From positions 186,001 through 250,000 of the forward strand of contig NZ_AUHU01000003.1 in NCBI RefSeq assembly GCF_000423345.1: DNA of 64,000 nucleotides, read 5' to 3'. Position numbers and translations under genes: made by a program. This document shows positions 43,325 to 52,395 of this stretch, piece by piece. The DNA is from Marinimicrobium agarilyticum DSM 16975. Its GTDB lineage: Bacteria; Pseudomonadota; Gammaproteobacteria; Pseudomonadales; Cellvibrionaceae. Numbering within the stretch: the first letter of the stretch is position 1; the number at the start of each line of letters is the position of its first letter. The notes beneath the pieces are model-generated. The model did no database searches. It was not told the origin of the DNA and saw only the letters and a list, made by a program, of their open reading frames with translations.

Positions 43325-43459
43325 ATTGTTAGGGCTCTCTTTGAGGCCGGTCTTCAGCAGAAACTCTCTGGAGCGAGTTGACACCGAAATCTCCGCGATG
43401 ATAAAACCGCTACTCATCCAAATGGTAGGATGACAAATAACGATACAATGGAGCTTCTT

Positions 43460-43957
43460 ATGAAAACAAAAATGGTATTGATCGGTGGTTTCGCCGCAGC
43501 AATGTCTCTCGCAGGCCCGGCCGCTCTGGCTCAGAGCGGTGAGCCCGGTTCTGGCCCCAACCCTTTTTCTGACTGCGGTATTGGTGCTGCACTGTTCCCC
43601 ACAAACGGCGTTGCGGCGGCTCTGTCGAACGTAATCTGGGATGTGGGTACCACCGCAGTGACTTCTGCGACGGCCAGCCCTGAAACTTGCAATGGCAAAA
43701 ATACCCAGGCCGCCGCATTTATCATGGAAAGCTACGACAACCTGATTGAAGAGTCTGCACAAGGCCAAGGCCAAAACTTGGCTACCCTGATGAACATTAT
43801 GGAAGTGTCCGAGCAGCAGCGTAGCGCCGTTATACTTACGCTGCGCCAAGAAGCGGCCAGTGTAGTGGCAACCGATGGTTACCTCTCCTTGACGGCTCAG
43901 CAAAAAGCGGAAGCTTATTACAATGGTCTCCTGAAAGCCGTATCTCAGGCAGGCTAA
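43460..43957 (+). CDS. DUF3015 family exported protein
   Basis: A 165-residue periplasmic protein. Signal peptide ends AALAQ. The DUF3015 hallmark is clear: NPFSDCGIGAALFPTNGVAA, LSNVIWDVGTTAVTSATASP. Two cysteines may form a disulfide. GGAG lies 6 nt before the ATG at 43460. The family often sits next to DUF4105, as here. Function unknown. Confidence 0.9.
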   Translation: MKTKMVLIGGFAAAMSLAGPAALAQSGEPGSGPNPFSDCGIGAALFPTNGVAAALSNVIWDVGTTAVTSATASPETCNGKNTQAAAFIMESYDNLIEESAQGQGQNLATLMNIMEVSEQQRSAVILTLRQEAASVVATDGYLSLTAQQKAEAYYNGLLKAVSQAG

Positions 43958-44020
43958 GCATCTCAAGTTGAGGCTCTCGGGCCTCAACTCCCTTCCTGTG
44001 CTTCGTATGTGCTGTTGCTA

Positions 44021-45907
44021 ATGCCTTACCGTTGGCTTGTATTGACGGTGAGCTGGTTCCTGGTGTCTTGTTCCTGGGCTGGAACTCGACCGTTTGATGC
44101 CAGCAAGCCCCCAGACCGTCAGCTCACCGCCCTAAGCGAGAATGTGCAATGGCGCGGATTGTTGGGTTTTGCCGCCGGGTCGGAGCGTGAAAGCGCTATC
44201 AAGTCCGACGCTTTCTTTCTCTCGGATCGCGGACGTTATGACCCTCGTGAGGAGTTGTTGGCGACGCTCTCCGCGTTTGCCGATGAGCGAAAGGACGATT
44301 TGAATGACCACGCCGTTTGCCGGTTTCCCGCCCGCTACCTTTGGCTCGCAGAAAGACTGAGCATCAATGGTGCGAGTGTTCGGCCGGAGGAGTGCACGGA
44401 ATTTCGAGAATTCTCTCTGAATGGAAAGGTTGACTCTATCAGCCTCGTCTATGCGACCGGTTATTTGGGCAACCCCGCTTCTTACTACGGTCACCTGCTG
44501 GTTAAGCTGAATCAGCGCGGTGAAGGTATCCAGTCCAGCCTGGATGAGACTGCCATTAATTTTGGCGCGATCATTCCCGAACATGAAAACATGCTCGTTT
44601 ATATCGGAAAAGGAATACTGGGCGGCTATGATGCGGGCTACACCCATCGCGAATACTTTTATCACACCCACAATTATGGCGAGAATGAACTGAGAGATCT
44701 CTGGGAGTATCGCTTATCGCTTTCCGCCGCTGACCGCAAGCTTTTCGTCGCGCACCTGTGGGAGTTGTTAGCGAAGGAGTATCAGTATTACTTCTTCAAT
44801 CGAAATTGCGCCTACCAAATCGCTCGACTGTTGTCCGTGGTGACGGGGGAGGAGTATGTGAACCCTCGGCGTCCTTGGGTTTTACCGCAAGAGGTCGTAC
44901 AGGCAGCGTCTGAATCTACCTACCGGGGCGGCTCTCTTATCAGTTCGGTGAATTATCTCCCATCCAGACAGTCACGGCTATACGCTCGTTATCGCCAGCT
45001 AAGTGGCGATGAAAGGGACGCTGTAGACCGTGTGGTCTCGTCGGAGCTGGAAGCTCTCGGCGATACCTTGGGCCAGCAAAGTATCGGCAGTCGGCAAAGA
45101 ACCCTGGATACATTGATGGATTACTACCAATTCCGGAAAACCAAAGCGGATTCAGAGCAACTCGCTCAGATCGAAGAATGGCATCGCGCGGTTTTGTTGG
45201 AGCGCTACCGGCTCCCGCCGGGCATGGAAGCATTGGATCAAGGCAGCGCACGTGCCCCGCACCTCGGCCGGGCGCCGAGCTATTTCTCTTTGGGAGTAAG
45301 GGAGGATTCTGTGGGAAGTCCTCGTTATCACCTGCGTCTGCGCCCCGCCTATTACGATGCACTGGATGCGGAGGGCGAGAGTGTGCGCTTTTCCACGTTG
45401 GTAATGGGCGAGGTGACTGCCTCTTTCGGTCAGGGTGGGGCCCGCTTGGAGCAGCTTACGATTGTCGAGGTGGAGAACCTCAGCCGAAATGTGACAGGTC
45501 TGCCGGGCGATCAGAACTACTCCTGGAGGCTCGAAGTCGGGGCCGAGCAACGGGACCCGCGCTGTGATGATTGCTTGGGGTTCAAGGCGCAGGCCGCCGC
45601 GGGTTATACCCTGCCCCTGGGTAGCGAGAGGTGGATGCTTTCCGGGTTTTTCGGCGGAGGCTACTTTGCCAAAACCGACACTTCAGAAGGGTGGTTTGTG
45701 GAGCCCTCAGTGCAGTTAAATGTGCGATTGACTGAAAGGATCAGCGCCCGCGCCCAGTGGCGGGAAAGGCACTTTTACCGAGGAGCGCTTGAACGGGTTA
45801 AAAGCGCGGAGGCGCGTTTCTCGTTGACGACAAATACCGACGTGCGACTGTCTTATCGCCACTTTAAAGAGGGGCAGCTCGGCCTGGCATTTGGCTACTA
45901 CTGGTAA
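44021..45907 (+). CDS. DUF4105 family exported protein
   Basis: A 628-residue envelope protein with a signal peptide (VLTVSWFLVSCSWAG). The DUF4105 domain occupies about residues 130-300: SLVYATGYLGNPASYYGHLL, YTHREYFYHTHNYGENELRD, YYFFNRNCAYQIARLL. A C-terminal beta-strand-rich segment ends in an aromatic residue (FGYYW), as in outer-membrane barrels. The conserved Tyr/His/Cys set has been likened to NlpC/P60-like proteases, but activity is not shown. It follows the DUF3015 gene by 63 bp. Start uncertain: a GTG at 44009 would add four residues. Confidence 0.88.
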   Translation: MPYRWLVLTVSWFLVSCSWAGTRPFDASKPPDRQLTALSENVQWRGLLGFAAGSERESAIKSDAFFLSDRGRYDPREELLATLSAFADERKDDLNDHAVCRFPARYLWLAERLSINGASVRPEECTEFREFSLNGKVDSISLVYATGYLGNPASYYGHLLVKLNQRGEGIQSSLDETAINFGAIIPEHENMLVYIGKGILGGYDAGYTHREYFYHTHNYGENELRDLWEYRLSLSAADRKLFVAHLWELLAKEYQYYFFNRNCAYQIARLLSVVTGEEYVNPRRPWVLPQEVVQAASESTYRGGSLISSVNYLPSRQSRLYARYRQLSGDERDAVDRVVSSELEALGDTLGQQSIGSRQRTLDTLMDYYQFRKTKADSEQLAQIEEWHRAVLLERYRLPPGMEALDQGSARAPHLGRAPSYFSLGVREDSVGSPRYHLRLRPAYYDALDAEGESVRFSTLVMGEVTASFGQGGARLEQLTIVEVENLSRNVTGLPGDQNYSWRLEVGAEQRDPRCDDCLGFKAQAAAGYTLPLGSERWMLSGFFGGGYFAKTDTSEGWFVEPSVQLNVRLTERISARAQWRERHFYRGALERVKSAEARFSLTTNTDVRLSYRHFKEGQLGLAFGYYW

Positions 45908-46001
45908 TCCGCCGAAACGGGCTGAACACGCGTCACTTTCCACGGTCTCAAACGAAAGCAGTAGCAAATTCTGCTTTCTTTGCGTTTCAAGGAGGCCTGT
46001 T

Positions 46002-46535
46002 ATGACTCAGTCAAGCACAGTGACCGGCGAAGCGATCGACCATAAACTGGCCGCCGTTTTTGGCACCGATGCCGAGGCCAAAAAGGCCGCCGAGGCGGTG
46101 TTGAAGGTCACCAGTCTGGAGCAGGATCAGGTGCAGATTGTGCGGCCCGGAGATACTCAGGCCGGGTGGGAACTGGAGCCCGAAGATCGCGGTATCTGGC
46201 GAACATTGGTGCGGTCCCATATTTGGCTGGGCGCGGTGGGCGCTGTTATCGGTTTGGGCGCTTTTCTGCTCCTGTTTAGTGTGGGTGTGGGCTTCGTCGC
46301 CAACAACGGTTTCGCGGCCGCGGCTGTGCTCACCGCCCTGGGCGCTGTCTTTGGTTTGATGGCGGGCGGTCTGGTGACGCTGCGGCCGGATCACGCGCCC
46401 TATCTCGTCACGGCTCAGTCAGCGCTCAGGCGGGGAAAGACCGTGGTCGCCGTTCACGCCCGGAATCGCGCTCAGCTCGAAGCGGCCAGCAAAGAGTTGC
46501 AGCGGTGGTCGGGCAAAACGGTCTCCAGCTTCTAG
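46002..46535 (+). CDS. Membrane protein with two helices, general-stress-like (177 aa)
   Basis: The N-terminus is soluble and resembles the general-stress-protein 17M pattern (HKLAAVFGTDAEAKKAAEAV). Two membrane helices follow at about residues 78-100 (WLGAVGAVIGLGAFLLLFSV) and 105-128 (AAAVLTALGAVFGLMAGGLV), rich in Gly like glycine-zipper proteins. The C-terminus is cytoplasmic. AAGGAGG precedes the ATG at 46002. Function unknown; monocistronic. Confidence 0.7.
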   Translation: MTQSSTVTGEAIDHKLAAVFGTDAEAKKAAEAVLKVTSLEQDQVQIVRPGDTQAGWELEPEDRGIWRTLVRSHIWLGAVGAVIGLGAFLLLFSVGVGFVANNGFAAAAVLTALGAVFGLMAGGLVTLRPDHAPYLVTAQSALRRGKTVVAVHARNRAQLEAASKELQRWSGKTVSSF

Positions 46536-46559
46536 CACCGTCTTGCGCCCCCTGCGTCC

Positions 46560-47939
46560 TCAGGTTTTCATAAACCCGAGATCCACGCTGTCGAAATTCC
46601 CGAGGTTGGGAAATACGCTCCCGAAGTCTGCGCCGGGTAAGCCAAACCAACGTGCCAGGGTGGCGCCGTATTGGTCGATAGACGTCGAGGGAATGATCCG
46701 GCCTTCGCCGATGTCATCATCGCTGTTTAAGTTCAGCGCTGGCATGCGGCCATAGAGTTCCCCGCCGTTGACGGCGCCTCCCATCATCAACTGATGTCCG
46801 CCCCAGGCGTGGTCGGTGCCGTCGCCGTTGCTGGTGAGGGTGCGGCCGAAATCGGTCATGGTAAACGTGGTGACCTGATCGGTCAGTTGCAGTTCGTCCA
46901 TGGCGTTGTTGAACGCGCCCATGGCGTCGCTCAGCTCCTGAAACAGGGCCGGCTGTCGGTTGTTCTGATCACCGTGCGTATCAAAATCCCCGAAACCCAC
47001 GAAAAAGACCTGTCGTTTCACATCCAGCGCCTCTCGGGCGGAGATCAGTTTGGCGACCATACGCATATTGGTGGCAAGGTTCGACGCGGGCGGAAATGCT
47101 GTCGTCAACTCCGGCTGTTCATCGAGCGCTTTGATCAGGTCCCCCGACAGTGCCCAGGCACGTTCCTGAATAGCGGCATACTCTCGCTGGAAAAGATGCG
47201 AATCGGCGCCTTCCATCAACGCACGGAAGACCTGTGCGCGGCTGACCTCCGCGTTGTCTTCACTGTCTTCATTGAAATACTTGAAGGTCTGAACGCCCTG
47301 GCCGCTCACCGAGTAAGGGAAAACGTTACGCCCGCTCTGCCAGATATTGTTGCCGCTGAGCGAAATATTCATGGACAGCTGTTGGTTGAGGTTCATCGAC
47401 TGCATGACGTCGGCGGCGCGTCCAGCCCAACCGGTTTTGGCGTTGCCCCGGCTCAGTGACTGCATGAAAGTCTGTTGGTCGTTGTGGGAGAACAGTTGCG
47501 GGGGCAGTGGTGCCGAGCGGTTTTGATAGTCGCTTTTGCTGACCGGCGTGATCAGCGATCCGGCGTTGGCCAGCACCGCCAGGCGACCGTCTGCAAACAG
47601 TTGCTGGGCCTGAGTCATAGAGGGGTGCAGACCGTACTGCACCGCGCTCGGCTGAACCGGGTCAATCGGCAGGAGTTGGTCGCGGGCGATGGCCAGGTTG
47701 TTGCGCACGGATTGATAGACGTCGTACTCGGCGCTGCTGCGCGGCACGACCATGTTGTAGGAGTCATTGCCGCCAAACAGAAAAATGCAAACCAGGGCTT
47801 TGTAGTCCCCGGTGGGCGGTGTCTGTGCCAGCGCCAGTTGCAGGCGCGCCTGAGTCGCCCAGAAACCCGCGCTGCCCGCCGCGGCCCCGAGACAACCCCG
47901 CAGAAAATGTCGACGACTGGATTTGAACCGTTTCATCAA
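46560..47939 (-). CDS. DUF1501 protein with Tat signal
   Basis: A 459-residue exported protein. A twin-arginine signal (SSRRHFLRGCLGAAAG) suggests export of a folded protein. The DUF1501 patterns follow: LVCIFLFGGNDSYNMVVPRS, DFDTHGDQNNRQPALFQELS, TMTDFGRTLTSNGDGTDHAW. DUF1501 proteins belong to the alkaline phosphatase / sulfatase-like fold group but their substrate is unknown. It lies 17 bp downstream of the DUF1800 gene; the pair is a common conserved two-gene unit. Confidence 0.92.
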   Translation of the reverse strand: MMKRFKSSRRHFLRGCLGAAAGSAGFWATQARLQLALAQTPPTGDYKALVCIFLFGGNDSYNMVVPRSSAEYDVYQSVRNNLAIARDQLLPIDPVQPSAVQYGLHPSMTQAQQLFADGRLAVLANAGSLITPVSKSDYQNRSAPLPPQLFSHNDQQTFMQSLSRGNAKTGWAGRAADVMQSMNLNQQLSMNISLSGNNIWQSGRNVFPYSVSGQGVQTFKYFNEDSEDNAEVSRAQVFRALMEGADSHLFQREYAAIQERAWALSGDLIKALDEQPELTTAFPPASNLATNMRMVAKLISAREALDVKRQVFFVGFGDFDTHGDQNNRQPALFQELSDAMGAFNNAMDELQLTDQVTTFTMTDFGRTLTSNGDGTDHAWGGHQLMMGGAVNGGELYGRMPALNLNSDDDIGEGRIIPSTSIDQYGATLARWFGLPGADFGSVFPNLGNFDSVDLGFMKT

Positions 47940-47956
47940 AGACCTCTGATTCGTTG

Positions 47957-49876
47957 CTAGCGCTGAACGGCAAAATAGGGCGAGGCCACAATCAGGCTCG
48001 CCGCTTCGAACACGCGCATGCGCCGGTCGTGGGCGCTGTAAGTGGGGTTGGGCAAGCCGTTGAGGTACTGCACCAGCAACTCGCGTGCTTCGGCGGGCAA
48101 CTGACCGGCGGTGAGCAGCAGGTCGAGCCGGTCCACCAGTGCCTGGGGCTCACCGGCCAGGGCCTTTTCTTCGCTCATATTCAGAGCGGGGGGGTAGATA
48201 TCCCAGCTTTGCTGGGCGTACTGGGACTGCACGTAGTCCGCGTCCATATCCCGCCAGAAAATACCGTCGGTCAACTGATTGGTTTTCGCCACCATGACGC
48301 TTTCGGTGTGAATCTGAAACTCCGGAGAGAGCAGCCCGGCATCGCTGATTGCCCCAGGGTGGCTGTAGCCGGGTCGGTAGAAATTGAAGACCGAGAACGA
48401 GCCGTAGGGTCGCTGGCCGGCGGCCCGGTCCGAACCGCGAAAACGGATGCGTTTGCCGACCGGCTCGTCCGCTTCGTCGTGTACCTCGACCCCTTGGGCC
48501 TTGAACACCCGCCACAGGTGGGAGAACTGCAAAATGGGTTCGCGCAATTTGCCGAAGGTCTCGGGCTGCTCCAGGTGGCCGGTGCGGGCTTCCTCGTCGG
48601 TCACAATGGCGCGCACCACGGCTTCGAGGTCCCCGCGTGTGCCTGCGCCGTTGTCATTGAAGACTTGCGCCACTCTCTCCACGTACTCGGGGCTGGGGTT
48701 GCTGGTGACGAGCCGTTGGATAAGCTGCTTGCCGATGAAGGGGCCGACGTTGGGGTGGTTGAACAGGTTGTCCAGTGCCTGTTCCATATCCTGCTCGGCC
48801 GTCTGGCCGCTGGGGAGTGTCTCGCCATTTAGGAGCGTTTTCTCGGCGGTGTCGTGGGTCGCCTGGAAGGCCTTCATCGGCATGGCCTCGCCCTCGGCAT
48901 CGCTGGTCCACTCCCACCAGTGCTCGGCGGTGGCGAAGTTCCAGCCGGTAAACACGCGGGCGAAGGCCTTGATGGTCTCTTGGTCGTAGGTGGGGATCGG
49001 TTCGCCCTGATCGTCGGTTTTGACCGTGCCGTCCAGGTTCAACTCCTCCAGCCCGATGCTGAACAGCTGCATGACTTCCCGGGCGTAGTTTTCATCCGGG
49101 CGGATGTTTTCGGCCTCGTCGGCCTTGCGGTTGCGTACCGAGCTGAGGTATTCGCCCATCATCGGGTGAAGTGTAACCGCTTCGAGCAACTCGCGATAAT
49201 TGCCAAAGGCGTGGCGAGCCAGGGTGTCGTGGTAATCGGCAATGCCCCGAGTGTCGTTGTAAAGGACATCGGAGACGTTGGAGATCACGAAAATCTGGCT
49301 GAGCGCGAAGGCGATTCGCTGACGCAGTTGATCGTCGCCGCGCAGAATGATTTCCCACCAGACGTCGCTGCGCTGCAAGTCGCGCAGGTAGCCCTCGTCA
49401 TCGTCTTCCTCGGCGGGTATCGCCTCCCAGTCCAGACTTGCCACCCGCTGGTCGAGCAGCGCCAGGTTGGGCGTGAATGGCGTGTTGAACTGTGCCTCCA
49501 GCCAGGCGTCCTGACCCACCGCCATATAATGATGCAGGCTTTTGGCGGTGGGGCCGAACGTGGTCTGGGTGAGAAAGCGGCTGGCTTCGACCGCCGTCGT
49601 CCAGTCATCCTCCTCGCGCTCCGGGAGTGCCGGGTCCGGCTCGGTATCTGGTTCGAGTGTCGGTAACGGCTCTGGTTCGGGCTGGGGTTGAGGCTCGGGG
49701 GAGGGGGACGGTTCAGGCGTTGGCTCCGGCTTGGGGGAAGAGGTGGCTGGAGGCTCATCGGGGCCGGCATCTGAATCTTCAGTCGAGCCGCCCCCACAGG
49801 CGCTCAGGCTCAGCAGCGTAGAGATCAGGAGTGACCACAGAAAGCCGCGCGGCAGTAGGCGGGTAGAGCAGCGCAT
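47957..49876 (-). CDS. DUF1800 lipoprotein with proline-glutamate tether
   Basis: A 639-residue lipoprotein (lipobox LSAC in LLSLSACGGGS). After it comes a tether of about 45 residues rich in Pro-Glu repeats (EPTPEPSPSPEPQPQPEPEP), then the DUF1800 body: ASRFLTQTTFGPTAKSLHHY, RQRIAFALSQIFVISN, YARELMQ-like NYAREVMQLFSIGLEELNLD, and DKTILNG-like EKTLLNG. Co-operonic with DUF1501. Function unknown. I start at the ATG at 49876; the GTG at 49915 is possible. Confidence 0.9.
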   Translation of the reverse strand: MRCSTRLLPRGFLWSLLISTLLSLSACGGGSTEDSDAGPDEPPATSSPKPEPTPEPSPSPEPQPQPEPEPLPTLEPDTEPDPALPEREEDDWTTAVEASRFLTQTTFGPTAKSLHHYMAVGQDAWLEAQFNTPFTPNLALLDQRVASLDWEAIPAEEDDDEGYLRDLQRSDVWWEIILRGDDQLRQRIAFALSQIFVISNVSDVLYNDTRGIADYHDTLARHAFGNYRELLEAVTLHPMMGEYLSSVRNRKADEAENIRPDENYAREVMQLFSIGLEELNLDGTVKTDDQGEPIPTYDQETIKAFARVFTGWNFATAEHWWEWTSDAEGEAMPMKAFQATHDTAEKTLLNGETLPSGQTAEQDMEQALDNLFNHPNVGPFIGKQLIQRLVTSNPSPEYVERVAQVFNDNGAGTRGDLEAVVRAIVTDEEARTGHLEQPETFGKLREPILQFSHLWRVFKAQGVEVHDEADEPVGKRIRFRGSDRAAGQRPYGSFSVFNFYRPGYSHPGAISDAGLLSPEFQIHTESVMVAKTNQLTDGIFWRDMDADYVQSQYAQQSWDIYPPALNMSEEKALAGEPQALVDRLDLLLTAGQLPAEARELLVQYLNGLPNPTYSAHDRRMRVFEAASLIVASPYFAVQR

Positions 49877-50243
49877 AGGGTTATTCGTCTTATTGAGAGT
49901 TGGCTTTGTCGTCACTATACCCGGGGCGCTATGGGGGAGACAGCGAGCCGGGGCGCAATTTTAGACGGAATCCTGATAAAAATCGGTCTTATTGTCATTT
50001 TGGTTATAAGGGGTTATGGGGAAGAGTTAGGTGAAAAGTGAATAAAAGCCTCAAAAAAAGCTTGACGCGGCTTACAGAGCCGCTACTATGGGGACTGCTA
50101 GAAAGCTTGTTTTATATTTATGCACTACCATTTCGATTCCTGCCTGTAGCAAGTCGTCCTGTCTGTCATAAGTAATAGCACCATTTCCAGCACAACCGAC
50201 CTTCGGGTCACATTAATATTTTTTGATTGATTAAGGTAAGACT
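49877..50243. other. Intergenic region with cold-shock promoter and long leader
   Basis: About 370 bp, AT-rich. The minus-strand start region of the DUF1800 gene is at one end; a sigma-70 promoter and a leader of about 150 nt occupy the rest. See the separate promoter entry. Confidence 0.6.
50062..50089 (+). promoter_or_regulatory. Sigma-70 promoter of cold-shock gene
   Basis: TTGACG (50062-50067), 16-bp spacer with a GC hairpin (GCGGC/GCCGC), TACTAT (50084-50089). Transcription would start near 50096, giving a leader of about 148 nt, the length typical of cspA-type thermo-responsive leaders. Confidence 0.65.
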
Positions 50244-50450
50244 ATGTCTACAGTTACTGGTACCGTTAAGTGGTTCAACGAAGCAAAAGGTTTTGGTTTC
50301 ATTGAGCAAGAATCCGGCCCGGACGTTTTCGCCCACTTCAGCGCTATTCAGGGTTCTGGTTTCAAGACCCTGGCAGAAGGTCAAAAGGTGAGCTTCACCG
50401 TGACCCAGGGCCAGAAAGGTCCTCAGGCTGAAAACATCCAGGCTGTATAA
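50244..50450 (+). CDS. CspA-family cold-shock protein
   Basis: A 68-residue nucleic-acid chaperone. The RNP motifs are intact: [12 protein letters not shown] (RNP1) and DVFAHFSAI (RNP2), with VKWFN at the start. It melts RNA secondary structure in the cold or during growth transitions. Long leader and clear terminator. AAGG precedes the ATG. Confidence 0.96.
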   Translation: MSTVTGTVKWFNEAKGFGFIEQESGPDVFAHFSAIQGSGFKTLAEGQKVSFTVTQGQKGPQAENIQAV

Positions 50451-50491
50451 GCCCGAATGTAGAGTCCTGTCCCCTCTCGGGGCAGGTACGG

Positions 50492-50521
50492 AAAACGGCG
50501 CCCTCGGGCGCCGTTTTTTTT
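50492..50521 (+). terminator. Rho-independent terminator after cold-shock gene
   Basis: AAAACGGCGCCC pairs with GGGCGCCGTTTT around TC, followed by T. It also lies past the end of the PL3 gene on the minus strand, and the A-run on the other side allows weaker termination there. Confidence 0.88.
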
Positions 50522-50541
50522 GGCTTGGTGATTACCTGCTA

Positions 50542-52080
50542 TCAGTACTGGGTGATATTGCTTGAACCACACTGGGCCCAATCGCCGATACAGATGTCGC
50601 CCGCATTACTCAGGCGGCTGTTACTGATAAAGGCGCTGCTGTTGGGGCTGTCGGTGCGGAAAATCCCCTCATTCATATTGGCGATGTCGCATTGGTCAAA
50701 GGTCACGTCGATAGGGAACTCGGTGCCACCGTTCTGCCGTAACGCTTTGCCAGCGTTGTGAATAATGCAATTGGTCACCGTCAGGCTACTTTCGGCGTTC
50801 ACCTGGAAGAACTTATCGTCCGCGTCATAGCCTTCGATGTTACTGACGGTATAGCTGCCTTCGGATTTAACCGATACCGCGTCCTCACCGACGTCCTGGA
50901 AGTAAATGTTGTCCAGGGTGGCGTCGTTATACAGGTGAATGCCATCGGCGCCGTTGTTGCCTATAACCACATTGCGCAGGGTCGAGCCGTTCTCTACCCG
51001 GAAGACCGGATCCTGCCCCTCATCCTGACTGCCATCGCCCAGGCCGGAGCCGGCGGTGTACGTTTGGCATTGTCCGTCAAAGGTGCTGCCGTCTTCGATC
51101 ACAATGGTTTCATTCACCACCTGGGCGCTGCCCGGTGTACAGGACGACCCGGTGATTTCTCCATTGTTGTTGTCAGAGGAGCTGCTTGAGGAACTGCTCG
51201 ATTGGCCCCCACAATCCCCGGCGGTGGGCTCAAAGCCGTTGACCTGCAGCCGATCGATATTGGCCAGGCCGCTGCCGGTGGTGGCCGTGAGCGAGATGGT
51301 ATTCGCACCGGAGGTCAAATACACGTTGTCAGCGGTGACGGTGGTATAGCTGCTCCAGGCTCCGGTACCGGGCATTGCCACACCGGAGACGCCATTGCCG
51401 TTGACCACCAGGTCCGCCGGTCGGTCGGACGCGCCATTGGCAAACCGGAAGGATAGTGAATAGTGCCCGTCGGTGGGCACATCCACCTGCCACTGAATGA
51501 CGGCGCCGGAGCTGTTCTCGGTATTGGCGTAACCGGCGCCAGTGTAGCCGCTGTGCTCGCTTTCCACGGCACCGTCCAGTCGGCAGAAGCCTGTGGCGTT
51601 TTCCTGCAGAGTGAGTGTGCTGGCGCCTGAGGGTTGGCTGGAGCTGCTGCTGGACTCACTACTGGATTCACTGCTGCTCTGCGAGCTCGAACCATTCCCG
51701 TCGATAACGCCACCGTCTCCGGATTGGGACTCACAGGTGTTGATGCCGATGCAGCTTTGACTGTTTTCCCAGCCCCAGCCGCTGCTTTGCTGATCACACA
51801 GGGGGAATACATCGCCGTACCAGTCACACATTTGCCCCTCGGGCGCGGGCGCGTCGCTGCTGGACGCGCCTGAATCGCCACCAACAAGGTTCTGGCCGTT
51901 ACTGGTACACTCGGTGGGACCGACACAGGATTGGTTGTTCTCCCAACCCCAGCCGGTTTCCTGATTGCAGCAGGCGGGAACATTACCGCCGTACCACTCG
52001 CAGGTGCCACAACTTTGAGACAGCGCCTGAGTGGAGGCTAGAGCCAGGGGTATTGCCGCGATAAAATGGATCGCTTTCAT
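50542..52080 (-). CDS. Secreted PL3-type pectate lyase with two CBM10 and a CBM6/35-like domain
   Basis: A 512-residue modular enzyme. Signal peptide 1-22. CBM10 at 24-58 (CEWYGGNVPACCN, GWGWENNQSC) and again at 85-116 (CDWYGDVFPLCDQ, GWGWENSQSC). A Ser-rich linker 131-151, a CBM6/35-like beta-sandwich at about 156-284 (QWQVDVPTDGHYSLSFRFAN), a second Ser linker, and a PL3-type catalytic parallel beta-helix at about 313-512 (VFRVENGSTLRNVVIGNNGA, YFQDVGEDAVSVKS, NAGKALRQNGG). It should cleave homogalacturonan by beta-elimination. GAGGGAG precedes the ATG at 52080. Confidence 0.93.
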   Translation of the reverse strand: MKAIHFIAAIPLALASTQALSQSCGTCEWYGGNVPACCNQETGWGWENNQSCVGPTECTSNGQNLVGGDSGASSSDAPAPEGQMCDWYGDVFPLCDQQSSGWGWENSQSCIGINTCESQSGDGGVIDGNGSSSQSSSESSSESSSSSSQPSGASTLTLQENATGFCRLDGAVESEHSGYTGAGYANTENSSGAVIQWQVDVPTDGHYSLSFRFANGASDRPADLVVNGNGVSGVAMPGTGAWSSYTTVTADNVYLTSGANTISLTATTGSGLANIDRLQVNGFEPTAGDCGGQSSSSSSSSSDNNNGEITGSSCTPGSAQVVNETIVIEDGSTFDGQCQTYTAGSGLGDGSQDEGQDPVFRVENGSTLRNVVIGNNGADGIHLYNDATLDNIYFQDVGEDAVSVKSEGSYTVSNIEGYDADDKFFQVNAESSLTVTNCIIHNAGKALRQNGGTEFPIDVTFDQCDIANMNEGIFRTDSPNSSAFISNSRLSNAGDICIGDWAQCGSSNITQY

Positions 52081-52395
52081 TTTCTCTCCCTCTTGCAAGG
52101 TTTATAGATAAAATTGATGGTTGTGGTCGATCAGGCTTGGGGCCCGAAACGACCGCGAAACGCTAACAACCTCCTAAAAAGCGCACAACGCCTCAACGAA
52201 TGATGCAGTGCCAATAAAGCAAAAATTTTTCAAGGTGTGCGACGGATCATTGTCCGTGGGTGATCTGGTTTTTTTGCTGAGAAAGATTCGAGATGAAGGG
52301 CGGCGCCGGTTCTGCTATTACTGAATAATCCGGTGGAGTAGAATCCGGGTATTCCGGGATTCACCAGTACAACTCACAGGTTTAAAGGGTAATGC
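52081..52395. other. Intergenic region between pectate lyase and MscS genes
   Basis: 315 bp. Divergent starts at both ends. A 6-bp inverted arm pair GAATCC/GGATTC is near 52342-52363. No convincing promoter hexamers or gene are visible. Confidence 0.4.
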
